64,000 bases of DNA from Legionella fairfieldensis ATCC 49588 (GCF_000621525.1 NZ_JHYC01000013.1:1-64000), one strand, 5' to 3'; positions 54,401-64,000 are shown, numbered from the stretch's first letter. A program made the numbers and translations. Notes: generated from the sequence alone by a model not told the origin.

Positions 54401-55675
54401 ATGAGTAAAAGCGGTAACAGTGATGGTGATAAAATTTTGTACTGTTCATTTTGTGGAAAAAGCCAGCATGAAGTAAAAAAATTGATTGCCGGTCCTTCGG
54501 TTTTTGTTTGTGATGAATGCGTTGAGCTTTGTAATGATATTATCCGCGAAGAAACTCACGAAACGCCAGAAAAAACAGAACCTTCTTTACCCACACCTAA
54601 AGAAATTTCTAATTTTCTTGATGAATACGTAATTGGTCAACCCCACGCGAAAAAAGTTCTTTCAGTGGCAGTTTATAATCATTATAAGCGTTTATATAAT
54701 AAAACAGAAGAAGACATTGAACTGGGTAAAAGTAATATTCTCCTTATAGGACCTACAGGCAGTGGTAAAACGTTACTTGCTCAAACGTTAGCCCGTTTGT
54801 TAAATGTTCCTTTTACCATGGCAGATGCGACTACGTTGACTGAAGCAGGATACGTAGGTGAAGATGTGGAAAATATTATCCAGAAATTGCTGCAAAAATG
54901 TGATTATGATGTAGAAAAAGCCCAGCAGGGAATCGTTTATATTGATGAAATCGATAAAATCTCGCGCAAATCGGATAATCCTTCTATTACACGCGATGTG
55001 TCAGGAGAAGGTGTGCAGCAAGCCTTATTAAAATTAATTGAAGGGACAATTGCTTCTGTACCCCCTCAAGGCGGCCGTAAACACCCTCAACAAGAGTTTC
55101 TCCAGGTAGATACCTCCAATATTTTATTTATTTGTGGCGGCGCTTTTGCGGGACTTGATAAAGTGATTCGGGAGCGTAGTGATAAATCAGGTATAGGTTT
55201 TTCCGCGCAGCTGAAAAATAGCAAGAATAATGTCGATACACAGAAAGTCCTGGATGCGCTTGAGTCTGAAGATTTGGTCAAATATGGCTTGATTCCTGAG
55301 TTTGTGGGCCGTCTTCCCGTCGTAACTACTCTACAGGAACTTGATGAAGCGGCTTTGATTGATATTCTTACACAACCTAAAAATGCACTGACTAAACAAT
55401 TCCATGCGCTGTTTAAGATGGAAAACGTAGAGTTGGAGTTTAAGGAAGAAGCATTGCGGCTGATTGCTAAAAAAGCAATGGAAAGGAAAATAGGAGCAAG
55501 AGGGTTGCGTGCTATCCTTGAAAATATTCTTTTAGACACCATGTATGAGTTACCTTCTATGGAAGGCATTAATAAAGTAGTTATTGATGAAAGTGTTATT
55601 AACAACACGGGTACACCTATCCTTATCTATCAAGGTGAGGAAAACAAGCAAGCTGCCGCAGGCGGGATGGAATAA
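54401..55675 (+). CDS. clpX: Clp protease ATP-binding subunit ClpX
   Basis: AAA+ unfoldase that feeds substrates to ClpP. It has 424 residues. N-terminal zinc-binding domain (Cys15, Cys18, Cys37, Cys40), Walker A GPTGSGKT (from 117), Walker [11 protein letters not shown], pore loop with GYVGED, and the IGF-type ClpP loop (SGIGFSAQL). It lies 238 bases after clpP behind a strong hairpin. Confidence 0.97.
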   Translation: MSKSGNSDGDKILYCSFCGKSQHEVKKLIAGPSVFVCDECVELCNDIIREETHETPEKTEPSLPTPKEISNFLDEYVIGQPHAKKVLSVAVYNHYKRLYNKTEEDIELGKSNILLIGPTGSGKTLLAQTLARLLNVPFTMADATTLTEAGYVGEDVENIIQKLLQKCDYDVEKAQQGIVYIDEIDKISRKSDNPSITRDVSGEGVQQALLKLIEGTIASVPPQGGRKHPQQEFLQVDTSNILFICGGAFAGLDKVIRERSDKSGIGFSAQLKNSKNNVDTQKVLDALESEDLVKYGLIPEFVGRLPVVTTLQELDEAALIDILTQPKNALTKQFHALFKMENVELEFKEEALRLIAKKAMERKIGARGLRAILENILLDTMYELPSMEGINKVVIDESVINNTGTPILIYQGEENKQAAAGGME

Positions 55676-55740
55676 GGTGGTGTAACAGTACTATACTGAG
55701 GCAAACAGAATAGAATTCAGTAGGGTCATCCAAGGTGTCT

Positions 55741-55764
55741 GTTTGCTCTTGAAAAAGAGCAAAC
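55741..55764 (+). terminator. Hairpin between clpX and lon
   Basis: GTTTGCTCTT and AAGAGCAAAC form a perfect 10-bp stem around GAAA. No T run follows, so termination would be weak or factor-dependent. Confidence 0.5.
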
Positions 55765-55823
55765 AATTCAACTGAAAAGCTGTGCTATTTCTCATAGGAT
55801 TGTCGTTTGAATAAGGGCTTATT

Positions 55824-58268
55824 ATGTCTGGCGAAAGCGAAAATGAAGTAATATCAAATGAAGGTGATGCCTCTTCTTTACCTGTATTACCTCTTCGGGA
55901 TGTTGTTGTTTATCCGCATATGGTGATCCCATTGTTTGTAGGAAGGGATAAATCCATTAAAGCATTAGAGGCATCCATGGTTGACAACAAGCAAATATTT
56001 CTGGTTGCTCAGCAAAAATCCTCTCAGGATGATCCTGGTCCCCAGGATCTCTATACCGTAGGTACTGTTTCAAGTGTTTTACAGTTATTAAAACTTCCCG
56101 ATGGCACCGTCAAAGTGCTGGTTGAGGGAGAGCATCGCGCAAAAGTTAAAGACTATTCCCAGGATAAGGGCTTTTTGGAGGCTGACCTTGAAGCGATTGA
56201 GGAAGTGAATGCGCTGCTAAAAGATCAGGAAATTGAAATTTTAATGCGTTCGTTGATGTCTCAATTTGAACAATACATAAAACTCAACAAGAAAATTCCT
56301 CCGGAAGTCTTAAGTTCATTGGCAAGCATAGAGGAGCCTGGCCGTTTAGCCGATACTATAGCAGCTCATTTAAGTTTAAAAGTTGATGACAAACAAGAGT
56401 TGCTGGAAATTACCGATATTGGTACACGCCTTGAACGGCTGATGGGTGCCATTGAAAATGAAATTGATTTGCTTCACGTTGAAAAACGGGTTCGAGGTCG
56501 TGTCAAGCGCCAAATGGAAAAAAGCCAGAGAGAATACTATCTTAATGAGCAGATGAAAGCTATTCAGAAAGAGCTTGGTGAATTAGGTGAAGAAGGCAGC
56601 GAAATTGAGCAGTTGGAAGCCTCAATCAATAAAGCAGGTATGCCTAAAGAAGCAAAAGAAAAATCCTTGGCTGAGTTACATAAATTAAAAATGATGTCGC
56701 CAATGTCTGCTGAAGCGACTGTTATACGAAATTATCTTGATTGGATGCTGAGTGTACCCTGGAAAAGAAAAAATAAAATTCAATTTGATCTGCGCAAAGC
56801 TGAAAGTCTTCTTGATAAAGAACATTACGGTTTAGAAAAAGTCAAAGAACGTATTATCGAATACCTGGCTGTTCAGCAACGTGTCAAACGTTTGAAAGGA
56901 CCCATTTTATGTCTGGTAGGCCCTCCTGGTGTAGGAAAGACCTCATTAGGTCAATCGATTGCTAATGCCACAGGAAGGACCTTTATTCGTATTGCATTGG
57001 GCGGTGTGCGTGATGAAGCAGAAATCAGAGGTCACAGACGCACTTACATTGGTTCCATGCCAGGCAAAATCATTCAAAAATTATGTAAAGCTGGTGTTAA
57101 AAATCCGCTTATTATGCTGGATGAAGTGGACAAAATGGCTATGGATTTTCGTGGCGACCCGGCATCCGCTTTGCTGGAGGTGCTTGATCCGGAGCAAAAC
57201 CATACCTTTAGCGATCACTATCTGGAAGTAGATTATGATTTAAGCGATGTGATGTTTATTGCAACCGCTAATTCACTTGAAATACCCGCTCCTCTTCTTG
57301 ATCGTATGGAAGTGATTAGGCTGGCTGGCTATACTGAAGATGAAAAAATTAATATTGCCGAGAGTTATCTGGTAAAAAAACAGCTTGTGTTGAACGGTCT
57401 AAAACCCACTGAGATTAATATCAGTGAAAGTGCGATTCGTGAAATTATACGTCATTATACACGTGAAGCGGGCGTACGTAATCTGGAACGGGATATAGCA
57501 AATATATGTCGTAAGGTAGTAAAAGAGATTTTGACCGGTAAACGCGTCAAAAAAGTTACTATTTCACGCGCCAATATTGAAAAATATTTGGGGGTAAAAA
57601 AATTCAGGTACGGCCTTGCCGAAGAATTTGATCAGGTGGGACAGGTGACAGGACTTGCCTGGACCAGTGTAGGGGGCGAATTGCTCACTATTGAAGCCTC
57701 AATGATTCCAGGCAAGGGAAAAACAATTCATACGGGCCAGTTGGGCGAGGTAATGCAGGAATCCATTCATGCGGCGATGACGGTTATGCGAAGCCGGGCA
57801 AAGAGTTTTGGCCTGGTGGATGATTTTTACGATAAAAATGATTTTCACGTGCATGTCCCCGAGGGAGCAACACCTAAAGATGGTCCCAGCGCAGGTATTG
57901 GCATGTGTACTGCTCTTGTTTCCGTCGTAACACAGATCCCTGTACGCGCTGATGTTGCAATGACAGGAGAAATAACGTTACGTGGAGAAGTGCTTCCTAT
58001 TGGTGGCCTGAAAGAAAAGCTTCTGGCGGCACACCGCGGAGGAATAAAACATGTTATTATTCCCGAGGAAAATCGTAAAGATCTGGAGGAGATTCCTGAC
58101 AATGTGTTAAGGAAGCTCACCGTGCATCCGGTAAAAACAATTGAACAAGTGTTGGAGTTGGCTTTACAGCGTAGTCCCACCATGAATATCCCTGTTTCGG
58201 ACGATCAAGCGATAGTTTCTGCAAAAAGTACGAAAAAAAATAAAAATAAAGATTTACATGCTCATTAA
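55824..58268 (+). CDS. lon: ATP-dependent protease Lon
   Basis: Degrades misfolded and regulatory proteins. It has 814 residues. N-terminal LON substrate-binding domain (about 20-215), coiled coil, AAA+ module with Walker [10 protein letters not shown], Walker [11 protein letters not shown], and the protease domain with the Ser-Lys dyad Ser689 ([10 protein letters not shown]) and Lys732 ([14 protein letters not shown]). I see no sigma-32 promoter in front, though one sits before grpE and dnaK. Confidence 0.97.
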   Translation: MSGESENEVISNEGDASSLPVLPLRDVVVYPHMVIPLFVGRDKSIKALEASMVDNKQIFLVAQQKSSQDDPGPQDLYTVGTVSSVLQLLKLPDGTVKVLVEGEHRAKVKDYSQDKGFLEADLEAIEEVNALLKDQEIEILMRSLMSQFEQYIKLNKKIPPEVLSSLASIEEPGRLADTIAAHLSLKVDDKQELLEITDIGTRLERLMGAIENEIDLLHVEKRVRGRVKRQMEKSQREYYLNEQMKAIQKELGELGEEGSEIEQLEASINKAGMPKEAKEKSLAELHKLKMMSPMSAEATVIRNYLDWMLSVPWKRKNKIQFDLRKAESLLDKEHYGLEKVKERIIEYLAVQQRVKRLKGPILCLVGPPGVGKTSLGQSIANATGRTFIRIALGGVRDEAEIRGHRRTYIGSMPGKIIQKLCKAGVKNPLIMLDEVDKMAMDFRGDPASALLEVLDPEQNHTFSDHYLEVDYDLSDVMFIATANSLEIPAPLLDRMEVIRLAGYTEDEKINIAESYLVKKQLVLNGLKPTEINISESAIREIIRHYTREAGVRNLERDIANICRKVVKEILTGKRVKKVTISRANIEKYLGVKKFRYGLAEEFDQVGQVTGLAWTSVGGELLTIEASMIPGKGKTIHTGQLGEVMQESIHAAMTVMRSRAKSFGLVDDFYDKNDFHVHVPEGATPKDGPSAGIGMCTALVSVVTQIPVRADVAMTGEITLRGEVLPIGGLKEKLLAAHRGGIKHVIIPEENRKDLEEIPDNVLRKLTVHPVKTIEQVLELALQRSPTMNIPVSDDQAIVSAKSTKKNKNKDLHAH

Positions 58269-58327
58269 TAAGGGTTATATTTCACACCGTTGTCCGCTGC
58301 TGGCGGACGATGCAAGGATGTGACTGC

Positions 58328-58356
58328 TTGACTGAGGTGAATGATTCTGTTGTAAT
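58328..58356 (+). promoter_or_regulatory. Sigma-70 promoter of hupB
   Basis: TTGACT (58328-58333), 17-base spacer, TGTAAT (58351-58356), about 38 bases before the hupB start. The tRNA-Val and tRNA-Asp downstream may share this transcript. Confidence 0.72.
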
Positions 58357-58394
58357 CGCCTTGGGTAATGGAAGAATAACTGATAGGGGAAAAG

Positions 58395-58670
58395 ATGAAT
58401 AAGAGTGAATTGATTGAAGCAATCGCAAGTGGATCTGGTGTCACTAAAGCAGACGCTAGTCGAGTTCTTGATACTTTTATGATAACCGTTACTGATGCTT
58501 TAAAGAGTGGTGATCAAGTTGTATTGCCAGGTTTCGGTTCTTTCTCCACTGGTAATCGTTCAGCACGTACTGGTAGAAATCCGCAAACTGGTGCGACGAT
58601 ACAAATTAAAGCTTCAAGAGTTGCCAAGTTTAAAGCAGGCAAGTCTTTGAAAGAGGCGGTACAAGACTAA
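58395..58670 (+). CDS. hupB: DNA-binding protein HU
   Basis: A small histone-like protein that bends DNA without sequence preference. It has 91 residues: MNKSELIEAIASGSGVTKAD, the GFGSFSTGNRSARTGRNPQT arm with the intercalating Pro, and the FKAGKSLKEAV end. HU follows lon in many gammaproteobacteria. tRNA-Val begins 6 bases after the stop codon. Confidence 0.96.
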   Translation: MNKSELIEAIASGSGVTKADASRVLDTFMITVTDALKSGDQVVLPGFGSFSTGNRSARTGRNPQTGATIQIKASRVAKFKAGKSLKEAVQD

Positions 58671-58676
58671 GTTTTT

Positions 58677-58752
58677 GGGTGCTTAGCTCAGCTGGGAGAG
58701 CATCGCCCTTACAAGGCGAGGGTCGCAGGTTCGATCCCTGCAGCACCCACCA
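58677..58752 (+). tRNA. tRNA-Val (TAC)
   Basis: A 76-base cloverleaf, acceptor GGGTGCT/AGCACCC, encoded CCA, anticodon loop CTTACAA giving TAC. It begins 6 bases after hupB. Confidence 0.96.
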
Positions 58753-58758
58753 AGAATT

Positions 58759-58835
58759 GGAGTGGTAGTTCAGTTGGTTAGAATACCGGCCTGTCACGCC
58801 GGGGGTCGCGGGTTCGAGCCCCGTCCACTCCGCCA
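58759..58835 (+). tRNA. tRNA-Asp (GTC)
   Basis: A 77-base cloverleaf, acceptor GGAGTGG/CCACTCC, encoded CCA, anticodon loop CTGTCAC giving GTC. It follows tRNA-Val by 6 bases and is a Tgt substrate. Confidence 0.96.
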
Positions 58836-58839
58836 GATA

Positions 58840-58864
58840 ACGCGCCTTATGGCGCGTTTTTTTT
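58840..58864 (+). terminator. Rho-independent terminator after the tRNA pair
   Basis: ACGCGCC-TTAT-GGCGCGT, a perfect 7-bp stem followed by seven more T. It ends the hupB/tRNA transcript. Confidence 0.92.
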
Positions 58865-58922
58865 ATCAGCACTTTAACCTGATATTTTCTCTTGCGAATT
58901 TACCGAATATGGAACGCCGACT

Positions 58923-60800
58923 ATGTTGCAGAAGTTAAACGAACGCATACAGGGTGTTATAGCCTGGGTAGTTATTATTCTAATTGCTGTTACCTTTACT
59001 CTCTTTGGGGTCGACTATTATATGCAGGGACATCAGACTTCAAACGTTGAAGTGGATGTGAATGGTCAGCCTATTAGTAAACAAGATGTTGAAATTAATT
59101 ATAAACGTGCACGTCAGCAACGAGAGTCTTCTCAAATTACCGCAGTTAACGAGGCGGTGCTGAAAAAGCAGGTGCTGGACAATATGATTGCCAATGAAGT
59201 AAGTGTGCAGGCAGCCAATGCAACAGGATTTGATGTGAGTTACGCACAGGCTAATGCTGCTATTCGTAGTATTCCTCAGTTTCAGCAAGATGGTCATTTC
59301 TCGTTAGAACGTTATCAGCAGGCTTTAAGTGGGGCTATGTTTACTCCCGAGTCTTTCCAGCGGGAAGTCAAGCAAGGCATGTTATTGAATCAACAACGTT
59401 TTGCTTTTATTGGGAGTGCTTTTGCATTACCTGGTGAAATTAAGCGTTTTGTTAAATTATATATGCAGACAAGAGACTATGATTACCTGACAATCCCTTC
59501 AGACTTATTTATGAAAGAAAACAAAATTTCTGATGAAATGATTAAAAAATATTATCAGAATCATCAAAAGGAATTTGTATCGCCTGAACAGGTGAGTATT
59601 GATTACGTCCGTTTGTCAATGCAACACATTAAAGAAAAAGTACAGGTAAGCGAAGAAGATATAAAGCGTTATTATGATGAAAATCAGAGTAACTTTCTTA
59701 CTCCGGCGCAGTGGCAAGTCGCTCATATTCTTTTTGCCGTGCCTGAAGATGCGTCCGTGGAAACAGAGACTCAGATAAAGAAAAGAGCCGAAGACACATA
59801 TCAGATATTGCAGAATAATCCAGCTCAGTTTAATGAATTGGTTAAGTCAGCATCGGATGATAAATTATCAGTTGCGAATAATGGTATTTTACCTTGGCTA
59901 ACTGCTGGACAATCGGGGTTTGATAAGACACTGATTAATCTAACGACGCCGGAACAGATTGCGCCGCCAGTAAAATCGTCACATGGGTATGAAATTTTTA
60001 AATTAATTGCTTATAAACCTGCTTTAATCAAACCCTTGTCAGAAGTGAAAGAGGAGATTAAGGAGCAGTTATTAACTGAACTCGCACAGGCAAAATACGC
60101 CCGGGCCTTAGAGCAGCTTAATGATCTAAGTTATCAAAGTCCCGATTCTTTGGAGCCTGTAGCCAATACCTTGAAATTACCGATCGAAAAAACGGGACTT
60201 TTTTCACGGAAAGGAAACAACGTAGAACCAATCAATAACAGGCAAGTAGTTAATGCAGCGTTTAGTCATGATGTTCTGAGTTTTGGTAATAACAGCGATC
60301 CTGTTCAGATGGATAATGATAGTGTCTTAGTATTGCGTGTTAATCAACATATCCCTGCCGCTGAACGGCCATTAGCTGAAGTGCAGGAGGAGATTACTAA
60401 AAAATTAGCCACTCAAAATGCTAAAAATGCGGCTCGACAGTTTGGTGCTGAGCTTTTAGGCACTCAAGCTGATTCAGCGTTGCAAAAAAAGCTTATTCAA
60501 GAGAAACAACTGCGATGGCAGAGCGTTGAAAACGCATCGCGCGATACGGATAAAGCAGAAGCTATTGTTAATGATTTGGCTTTTAATTTAACACAGACCA
60601 ATAATATTGATGGGCGTGAGTTAAATAATGGTGATTATGTTATCGTCCGATTGAAGAAAATTCATAACGGCCAATTTGAGTTATTGGATAAAGAACAACA
60701 AGCCAGTTTGACTCAGCAGATTGAAACAAATTATGGCACGATGGATTATGATTTATATATTAATAACTTGATTGCTAAAGCTAAAATAAACAAACCCTGA
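58923..60800 (+). CDS. ppiD: Peptidyl-prolyl cis-trans isomerase PpiD (SurA-like periplasmic chaperone)
   Basis: Inner-membrane-anchored periplasmic chaperone near the Sec translocon. It has 625 residues: short cytoplasmic tip (MLQKLNERIQG), one membrane helix (about 12-34, ending FGVDYYM), a SurA-N-like chaperone domain (about 35-215), a parvulin domain (about 255-360, QWQVAHILFAVPEDA and PVKSSHGYEIFKLIAYKP), and a long C-terminal chaperone region. ppiD after hupB is the classical order. Confidence 0.95.
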   Translation: MLQKLNERIQGVIAWVVIILIAVTFTLFGVDYYMQGHQTSNVEVDVNGQPISKQDVEINYKRARQQRESSQITAVNEAVLKKQVLDNMIANEVSVQAANATGFDVSYAQANAAIRSIPQFQQDGHFSLERYQQALSGAMFTPESFQREVKQGMLLNQQRFAFIGSAFALPGEIKRFVKLYMQTRDYDYLTIPSDLFMKENKISDEMIKKYYQNHQKEFVSPEQVSIDYVRLSMQHIKEKVQVSEEDIKRYYDENQSNFLTPAQWQVAHILFAVPEDASVETETQIKKRAEDTYQILQNNPAQFNELVKSASDDKLSVANNGILPWLTAGQSGFDKTLINLTTPEQIAPPVKSSHGYEIFKLIAYKPALIKPLSEVKEEIKEQLLTELAQAKYARALEQLNDLSYQSPDSLEPVANTLKLPIEKTGLFSRKGNNVEPINNRQVVNAAFSHDVLSFGNNSDPVQMDNDSVLVLRVNQHIPAAERPLAEVQEEITKKLATQNAKNAARQFGAELLGTQADSALQKKLIQEKQLRWQSVENASRDTDKAEAIVNDLAFNLTQTNNIDGRELNNGDYVIVRLKKIHNGQFELLDKEQQASLTQQIETNYGTMDYDLYINNLIAKAKINKP

Positions 60801-60834
60801 TAGTGTGTTAGAGGCTATCAGTAATTGATAGATG

Positions 60835-60958
60835 GTAAGTGTTCACGGGATATGTAAATTTTCTCTTCCAGACTTTGTTCCATGCCTCGTCTTTTCCGCC
60901 TGAGCGGGAAAGACATTGACGTTATATACTCTTAATTACCTATTTCGTGAACACTTAC
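60835..60958. mobile_element. 124-bp miniature inverted-repeat transposable element (IS66-like ends)
   Basis: Perfect 13-bp terminal inverted repeats GTAAGTGTTCACG ... CGTGAACACTTAC, extended imperfectly to about 26 bp. The element is flanked by an exact 8-bp direct repeat GATAGATG at 60827-60834 and 60959-60966. An internal hairpin (CTTTTCCGC..GCGGGAAAG) lies in the middle. There is no coding capacity. GTAA termini with 8-bp duplications are characteristic of the IS66 family, so this is probably a non-autonomous derivative. Confidence 0.78.
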
Positions 60959-61040
60959 GATAGATGTTACGATAACAAGGTGTGGTTCTGAGAACAAAGC
61001 TGGACTCCGTGCATAAAGCGAGGAATGTGGACACTGTGAC

Positions 61041-63194
61041 TTATAATGTTCCATTAGATGCGTTTATCCTGTTGATTGCCTGATAAATAGTATCTATTTC
61101 CGCGGCAAGATTTTTTTTATTTCCTTCTTTTTGCCTATAAATTTTTTCATTGGTTTTTGCATTGAAAAAACCATGTGTACCAGCTGCTACTCCTTGTGCG
61201 ATAGCAAATCCCGCAGTGCCGCAGTATAAAGCTGCAGCTAGCGAGCCAAAACCACCTGCCCAGACTGTAAGAGCTGCTCCTACTGCGAACCCAATTAATA
61301 CACCAATGACTGCACCAATCACTCCACAAATTACAGCAGTTAATTCTTTACTTAATGGTTGTCTGCTAGTCAATTCTTTATCTAACTGAGAAAGAGAGTC
61401 GATTAATTGTTCCTGAGTGTATTGACACCCTTGGTTAATTTCTGCTGCCAAGGCAGTAAAATGCCTGATTATGACGGGATAAGGCGATTTGGCATAACTA
61501 CACTCTTTATGTGAATTAATTTCAGCTACTAATTTTGCATACAATCGCCTAAAACTGTTTTTTAATATTTCGTCTTGTAAACCTTTAATTTCTTGTAAAA
61601 AAAGACTCAAGGATTTGCTAATCATTCCAGAAATCTCCTCATTTTGATGGTTTTCGCTTTTATTTGCAGGAGGAGAAATTGTTTGACTATTAGTTGTTAA
61701 AGCATTATTTTCCAGTAAGAAAGAGTCTGCTGATGACGTTTGCTGAGTAGAAATTTCTGAAGATGGATTTTCAATCTCAATGATTTTACCCGTTAAATTT
61801 TGAGACGTTTGCGATGTAGGGTGATTATTAAGATTCTCGAGAGATGGGTCTTCTCTCTCAGTCGATAACGACGAAGCTGGGATAGCCTCCAAAGGAACTT
61901 GTCTTGCTCTCTCTTTTAATAGATCGCTGGCTTTTTGCGAAAACTTATCATCGTTTCTCAGCATTTTTATTAATTCATCAGTTAACAGATGAACAGTTTC
62001 TTTTTTATTACATTGATTATAAAGGGCATTGGATAATCCTTCATTGAATAAAATATATTGGACCTTGACTAAGGTAGAAAGTTCATCTACTCGTAATTCT
62101 CTGACTTTCTTGTTTGTGCTTATCTTTTCTTCGGATAGGGCAACAAGTACTGGATGAGAAGGAATGATTGCCGGGGCTAACAAGGCTAAGGCAATCTCAT
62201 ATTCAGAATGATGTGAGAGAGTAAAAGCAGGTTCTTTTTCTGCATTAAATTTCACATCAGGACCTATATTATATTTAATAAATTCTACAAAGTTGGGATT
62301 GTAATCTATTGTTGAGTTTGGCCAGGATTGATAAAATTCGTTAAACAGTAATGTAGGTTCTTTACCTACTAAGATGGCGGCAATTTCTTTAGGGACGTGA
62401 TTGATATTGTATATAAATTTATCTATCTGGGCTAATGTCAAATTTAAATTGCTAAATTCTGCTTGAAAATTCAGATTTTCCTTAATAGCCCGTGTTGTTA
62501 ACGCAACGTGTTTTTTTAAAAAATTTAAACCAATTATGGTTACTTCCAGGGAGTTTCCTAACAAAGGCAAGTAGGCATTCAATTGAGTATCTTCCTGAAA
62601 TTCTACATAGACACGAGCCTCTTTATTCGCTTCTCTTTCCCAATGTCCTCCGTTATTAGCGCCTTCTGCTCCACCCTGGTGATAAAGTGTAATGACAGGC
62701 CATGATTGGCCAAATTCAAAGTGGTCTTCTGTATTGTCGTGATGATAGGTTAAATTAAAACCGAGGGGTTCAAGTAAAAAGTAAGCTACATCGGCAGGGG
62801 ATAAACTAAAATAACGTCCATTAGCAGGATTTAATTCTTCAGTTTTTTGGATATATTGTTCACGAGTTTGAGTTTCAGCACTTGCTAAAAGGCCAATATT
62901 AACTTTATCCTGCTTCATAAAATGGACTAATACTCGTCGTAATACAGGCCCTAAAATAATTTGCGTGTCAAAGGCATTGTAAGAACTTAGAATTTGACTA
63001 AAAAAACGCCATTGAAAGGACTCTTTCAAACCATAGAAGTTGGCAAACTCATCTTTTAATACCGTATAGGCAGGATCAAATGCATTATGATAGTTATCAT
63101 CAGCTCCACGCTTTAAAATTTCCTCCTTAATTTCTGGAGTACACGCATGTAAGCCACAATTATTTAAAATCGCTGAAATATGCGGAAAAGGCAT
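61041..63194 (-). CDS. Putative OTU-like cysteine protease effector with hydrophobic C-terminal hairpin
   Basis: A 717-residue protein with no signal peptide. Near the N-terminus ILNNCGLHACTPEI resembles the Cys loop of OTU-type cysteine proteases (Cys13), and NNGGHWERE (His184) resembles the matching His motif; the ~170-residue gap between them is like the Legionella OTU deubiquitinases, which carry a large insertion there. The middle (about 430-540) is low-complexity, Ser/Thr/Asn/Gln-rich. The C-terminus has a helical segment, then a Gly/Ala-rich hydrophobic hairpin (about 613-680, VICGVIGAVIGVLIGFAVGA), then a charged helix; such a hairpin could insert in host membranes. The gene stands alone, next to a miniature transposable element. 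Secretion and deubiquitinase activity are inference; an unrelated papain-like protease is the main alternative. Confidence 0.6.
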   Translation of the reverse strand: MPFPHISAILNNCGLHACTPEIKEEILKRGADDNYHNAFDPAYTVLKDEFANFYGLKESFQWRFFSQILSSYNAFDTQIILGPVLRRVLVHFMKQDKVNIGLLASAETQTREQYIQKTEELNPANGRYFSLSPADVAYFLLEPLGFNLTYHHDNTEDHFEFGQSWPVITLYHQGGAEGANNGGHWEREANKEARVYVEFQEDTQLNAYLPLLGNSLEVTIIGLNFLKKHVALTTRAIKENLNFQAEFSNLNLTLAQIDKFIYNINHVPKEIAAILVGKEPTLLFNEFYQSWPNSTIDYNPNFVEFIKYNIGPDVKFNAEKEPAFTLSHHSEYEIALALLAPAIIPSHPVLVALSEEKISTNKKVRELRVDELSTLVKVQYILFNEGLSNALYNQCNKKETVHLLTDELIKMLRNDDKFSQKASDLLKERARQVPLEAIPASSLSTEREDPSLENLNNHPTSQTSQNLTGKIIEIENPSSEISTQQTSSADSFLLENNALTTNSQTISPPANKSENHQNEEISGMISKSLSLFLQEIKGLQDEILKNSFRRLYAKLVAEINSHKECSYAKSPYPVIIRHFTALAAEINQGCQYTQEQLIDSLSQLDKELTSRQPLSKELTAVICGVIGAVIGVLIGFAVGAALTVWAGGFGSLAAALYCGTAGFAIAQGVAAGTHGFFNAKTNEKIYRQKEGNKKNLAAEIDTIYQAINRINASNGTL

Positions 63195-63343
63195 TTTTAA
63201 TGGGTCTTTATATCAAAATAAAAGGTATTGTAACATTCTTTTATTAAGATAATATGAACATATCGAATTCATTGATTAAATTTTTTATACTTTAAGTGCT
63301 TTTAATTATCTTTTTGGCAGACTGGTGATCTGGTCGGTTTTTT

Positions 63344-63363
63344 ATCCCCCTTACAAGGGGGAT
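63344..63363. repeat. Small inverted repeat between the last two genes
   Basis: ATCCCCC-TTACAA-GGGGGAT, a perfect 7-bp stem in the gap between two minus-strand genes. There is no T run on the minus-strand side, so it is not a classical terminator for the upstream gene. Confidence 0.5.
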
Positions 63364-63374
63364 TGTAAATTAAA

Positions 63375-64000
63375 TTAATAAGCGGCTGAATTCGCTGTGA
63401 TGTTTAAAGCACCGGTCAGATCACCAACAAGGAATCGAAATGCATTAAATGTTGGCGATACAGCGCCAAAAGTAAGACAAAGAGGTGCTTTAACCACAAC
63501 ATCGGTTTGTAGCAACAACCAGCTTCCATTATTAAGGGCATAAGTGCGTAAATAAAATTCCTCGTTATCATCTATATCGTCAACTTTTCCTATCGTATTA
63601 GAACCTCCTGCTTTTTCCTGAAATCCTACGACCTGGTATTGATTATTTTGATTGATTACTTGCAGGTATCCATTAGTCGCTGTGGAAATTTTTGTAGCAG
63701 GAATTAAAAAGGTATCTTCTCCAGGCAAACTGGGATTATTATCATCCGGAATGAAAAGAACCGGTTTATCATTTAGTAAAGGCCAGCTAGTCTCATACTG
63801 GTTTTTTGAAAAACTGATATCCCAGGTATTTCCACCCCCGGTAGTACTTTCAATTCCTGAATATTGAAGCGACACATAACAGGGAACACTGCCTAAATTA
63901 ACACGGGTATCATTATAAACATTGGTGCAACCATCATTACCGACAGCGGCATAAAGTTGATCATAATCATTTGATACGGTTGAAGTATAATTGTTCCCGT
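63375..64000 (-). CDS. Hypothetical protein, 5' end outside the window
   Basis: The frame is open from the right edge of the window to a stop at 63375, giving at least 207 residues. The visible part is rich in Asn, Asp, Thr and Gly with few charged helices (SNDYDQLYAAVGNDGCTNVY, then STTGGGNTWDISFSKNQYET and GSWLLLQTDVVVKAPLC), the look of an extracellular beta-rich protein; three Cys could form disulfides. The end is hydrophobic (LVGDLTGALNITANSAAY). No family recognised. The GTG at 63875 is not the true start because the frame continues upstream. Confidence 0.65.
   Translation of the reverse strand, partial: GNNYTSTVSNDYDQLYAAVGNDGCTNVYNDTRVNLGSVPCYVSLQYSGIESTTGGGNTWDISFSKNQYETSWPLLNDKPVLFIPDDNNPSLPGEDTFLIPATKISTATNGYLQVINQNNQYQVVGFQEKAGGSNTIGKVDDIDDNEEFYLRTYALNNGSWLLLQTDVVVKAPLCLTFGAVSPTFNAFRFLVGDLTGALNITANSAAY

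Noticed and set aside
55676-55823. Sigma-32 promoter before lon
   Set aside because: A CTTGAAA occurs inside the hairpin at 55748, but no CCCC box follows at the right distance.
1-64000. CRISPR array
   Set aside because: The only regular repeat is the 60-bp tandem at 4.1-5.0 kb, which has no unique spacers; no cas gene is present.

Overview
The window looks like chromosomal DNA of a Legionella-type gammaproteobacterium. It is AT-rich (roughly 40% G+C by eye). Housekeeping blocks are in gammaproteobacterial order: yicC-gmk-rpoZ-spoT-ridA, tig-clpP-clpX-lon-hupB-tRNA-ppiD, grpE-dnaK-dnaJ, yggT-proC-yggS/pilT. Between them sit large proteins of the kind common in Legionella effector repertoires: an ankyrin-repeat protein and a cysteine-protease-like protein with a hydrophobic C-terminal hairpin. 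Genus-level assignment is inference from gene content and order; no database search was possible.

Layout. 1-0.9 kb: start of an IS982-type transposase cut by the window edge and an unknown gene. 1-7.5 kb: cytochrome c5, dsbB, tgt, a cyclophilin, a small coiled-coil protein, then a DUF559 nuclease gene boxed between two inverted arrays of a 60-bp repeat, then argS and a SPOR-domain gene. 7.6-14.6 kb: an unusual CPC-type metal P-type ATPase, folB, hemE, yheT and a class II DAHP synthase. 14.8-22.7 kb: grpE-dnaK-dnaJ with two readable sigma-32 promoters, carA, metK-ahcY. 23.4-30.7 kb is an accessory island: decayed BrnT/BrnA-like toxin-antitoxin, higBA overlapped by a GIY-YIG nuclease, the 1,020-residue ankyrin protein, MarR plus DUF1398, and IS3 and IS982 relics.

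30.8-49.2 kb is mostly core: an RND efflux pump with its adaptor, periplasmic proteins, yggT-proC-yggS, pilT, rph, yicC-gmk-rpoZ-spoT-ridA, an aspartyl protease, uup, murI. 49.2-52.2 kb: a RelE-type toxin/HTH antitoxin pair between two ~86-bp inverted arms, a tyrosine recombinase and a four-tRNA cluster (Pro, Arg, His, Leu). 52.2-60.8 kb: tig, clpP, clpX, lon, hupB, tRNA-Val, tRNA-Asp, ppiD, a protein-quality-control neighbourhood. 60.8-64 kb: a 124-bp miniature element with an 8-bp target duplication, the OTU-like effector candidate, and a 5'-truncated unknown gene.

The most interesting signals are (i) miniature GTAA-ended elements with perfect 8-bp target duplications at 45.64 and 60.84 kb, consistent with non-autonomous IS66-type elements; (ii) the DUF559 nuclease inside perfect 65-bp inverted repeats that are the innermost units of two opposed 60-bp-period arrays, suggestive of a nuclease-mobilised repeat element; (iii) the toxin-antitoxin pair boxed in inverted arms; and (iv) a candidate cysteine-protease effector with Cys and His spaced as in Legionella OTU deubiquitinases.
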